NCBI GenBank assembly: GCA_964023275.1
Contig: OZ029913.1
Span: 49,541,976-49,605,975 of the forward strand
DNA: 64,000 bases
DNA from: Norana najaformis
Lineage: Eukaryota; Annelida; Clitellata; Crassiclitellata; Hormogastridae
Direction of reading: 5' to 3'
In this document: in pieces, positions 63,358-64,000 of the stretch
Layout of the letters: the number at the start of each line of letters is the position of its first letter
How positions within the stretch are numbered: the stretch's first letter is position 1
Position numbers and translations under genes: made by a program
Notes under the pieces: generated by a model
Told to the model about the DNA's origin: nothing
The model's database searches: none
What the model saw: only the letters and a program-made list of their open reading frames with translations

Positions 63358-64000
63358 GTTATTTTATTCACCATAGTCTTGATCTGAAAGCAATCACAGG
63401 GAATACGTCTGTTACATCATTTCTAGGTGAAAATGGTAATCCCTTTGTAAAGAAAGCGAGATAATATATCTCGCTTTCTTTACATATAATTTTAATATAC
63501 AATTGTATTTCATTGTGTGAAAAATAATGCTTTGACAGAAAAAGGCAAATAGAATTCCTTTTATTAGCTCTTAAGATCCATTGCTCAAGTGAAAGTCAAA
63601 ATTTCATAATAAACTCCACTTATAATACAATAAATTAAGTATATAACACTAACATTAAGTGCAGGGCATTCAGATTCTTATGTAGACAAAACATACTGGC
63701 CTGAATGATTACTATACCTTGGCACAATGGTTTAGGCCACGTAGGCCTGACAGCAAATCACATAAGTATTTATTATTTGTATAGGTTTACAGTTACATCA
63801 TAAACAGTAATCAGTGGTATAACTTTGGTACACCTGCATCCATAGGAAAATGCATACTCATAAAATCTTTCACAAGGAAAGTCTGCATAATTGCCATTAA
63901 GAATTCATCATGTTCAGTTACGTGGATAAAGGCATAAAGTTCGTGATAAAAACTCTGATCAATAACCCACATTCAATAATGTGATGGGCTTTTTTCATAT
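63358..64000. other. End of window, one hairpin, otherwise unrecognised
   Basis: Apart from the palindrome at 63446-63484, no feature was seen. The outer terminus of the DDE-Ulp1 element would be expected here or beyond, but none was recognised. Confidence 0.4.
63446..63484. repeat. Perfect 18-bp hairpin
   Basis: TGTAAAGAAAGCGAGATA and its exact reverse complement are separated by three bases. Confidence 0.97.

Overview
The window is metazoan nuclear DNA. It shows GT-AG introns, a split multi-membrane-span transporter gene, many decayed non-LTR retrotransposons, hAT, piggyBac and other cut-and-paste DNA transposons, and long microsatellites. The LINEs belong to CR1/L2-like and RTE-like groups, one with a 2A-like oligopeptide, which suggests an aquatic invertebrate or early-branching chordate. 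The species cannot be fixed from the sequence.

Host gene. One real gene runs on the + strand from before the window to about 43.4 kb: an SLC26 (SulP) anion transporter of the prestin/pendrin kind. Eleven exons with matching phases (2398-2486, 3785-3932, 5012-5125, 13294-13371, 17488-17583, 20262-20368, 21512-21581, 25408-25584, 31221-31361, 32397-32451, 37149-37300) encode the second half of the membrane domain and the STAS domain. A probable last exon lies at 43380-43406, with a poly(A) signal at 43833-43838. The N-terminal exons lie upstream of base 1.

Introns and flank. Everything else is mostly transposon debris. A near full-length CR1/L2-like LINE lies at 6.74-10.56 kb (-). A hAT relic with an exact 8-bp target duplication lies at 17.95-19.03 kb. 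Stacked TA-flanked elements lie at 22.3-24.4 kb. A LINE carrying DIELNPGP lies at 26.8-29.3 kb, followed by a second LINE that has itself received an insertion. An RTE-like LINE lies at 34.1-37.0 kb (-). A Ty1/Copia fossil lies near 42-43 kb.

Downstream cluster. Beyond the gene (52.8-63.4 kb) three DNA transposons sit side by side: a TA-flanked element (52.82-54.07 kb); a 2.3-kb element with CACTGG ends, long imperfect terminal repeats and a TAA duplication that encodes a widespread but usually unnamed protein (54.07-56.40 kb); and a spliced, decayed gene joining a DDE-type transposase core to a Ulp1-like cysteine protease (56.6-63.4 kb, -), with a CR1-like LINE inside one of its introns. The last two are the most novel content here.
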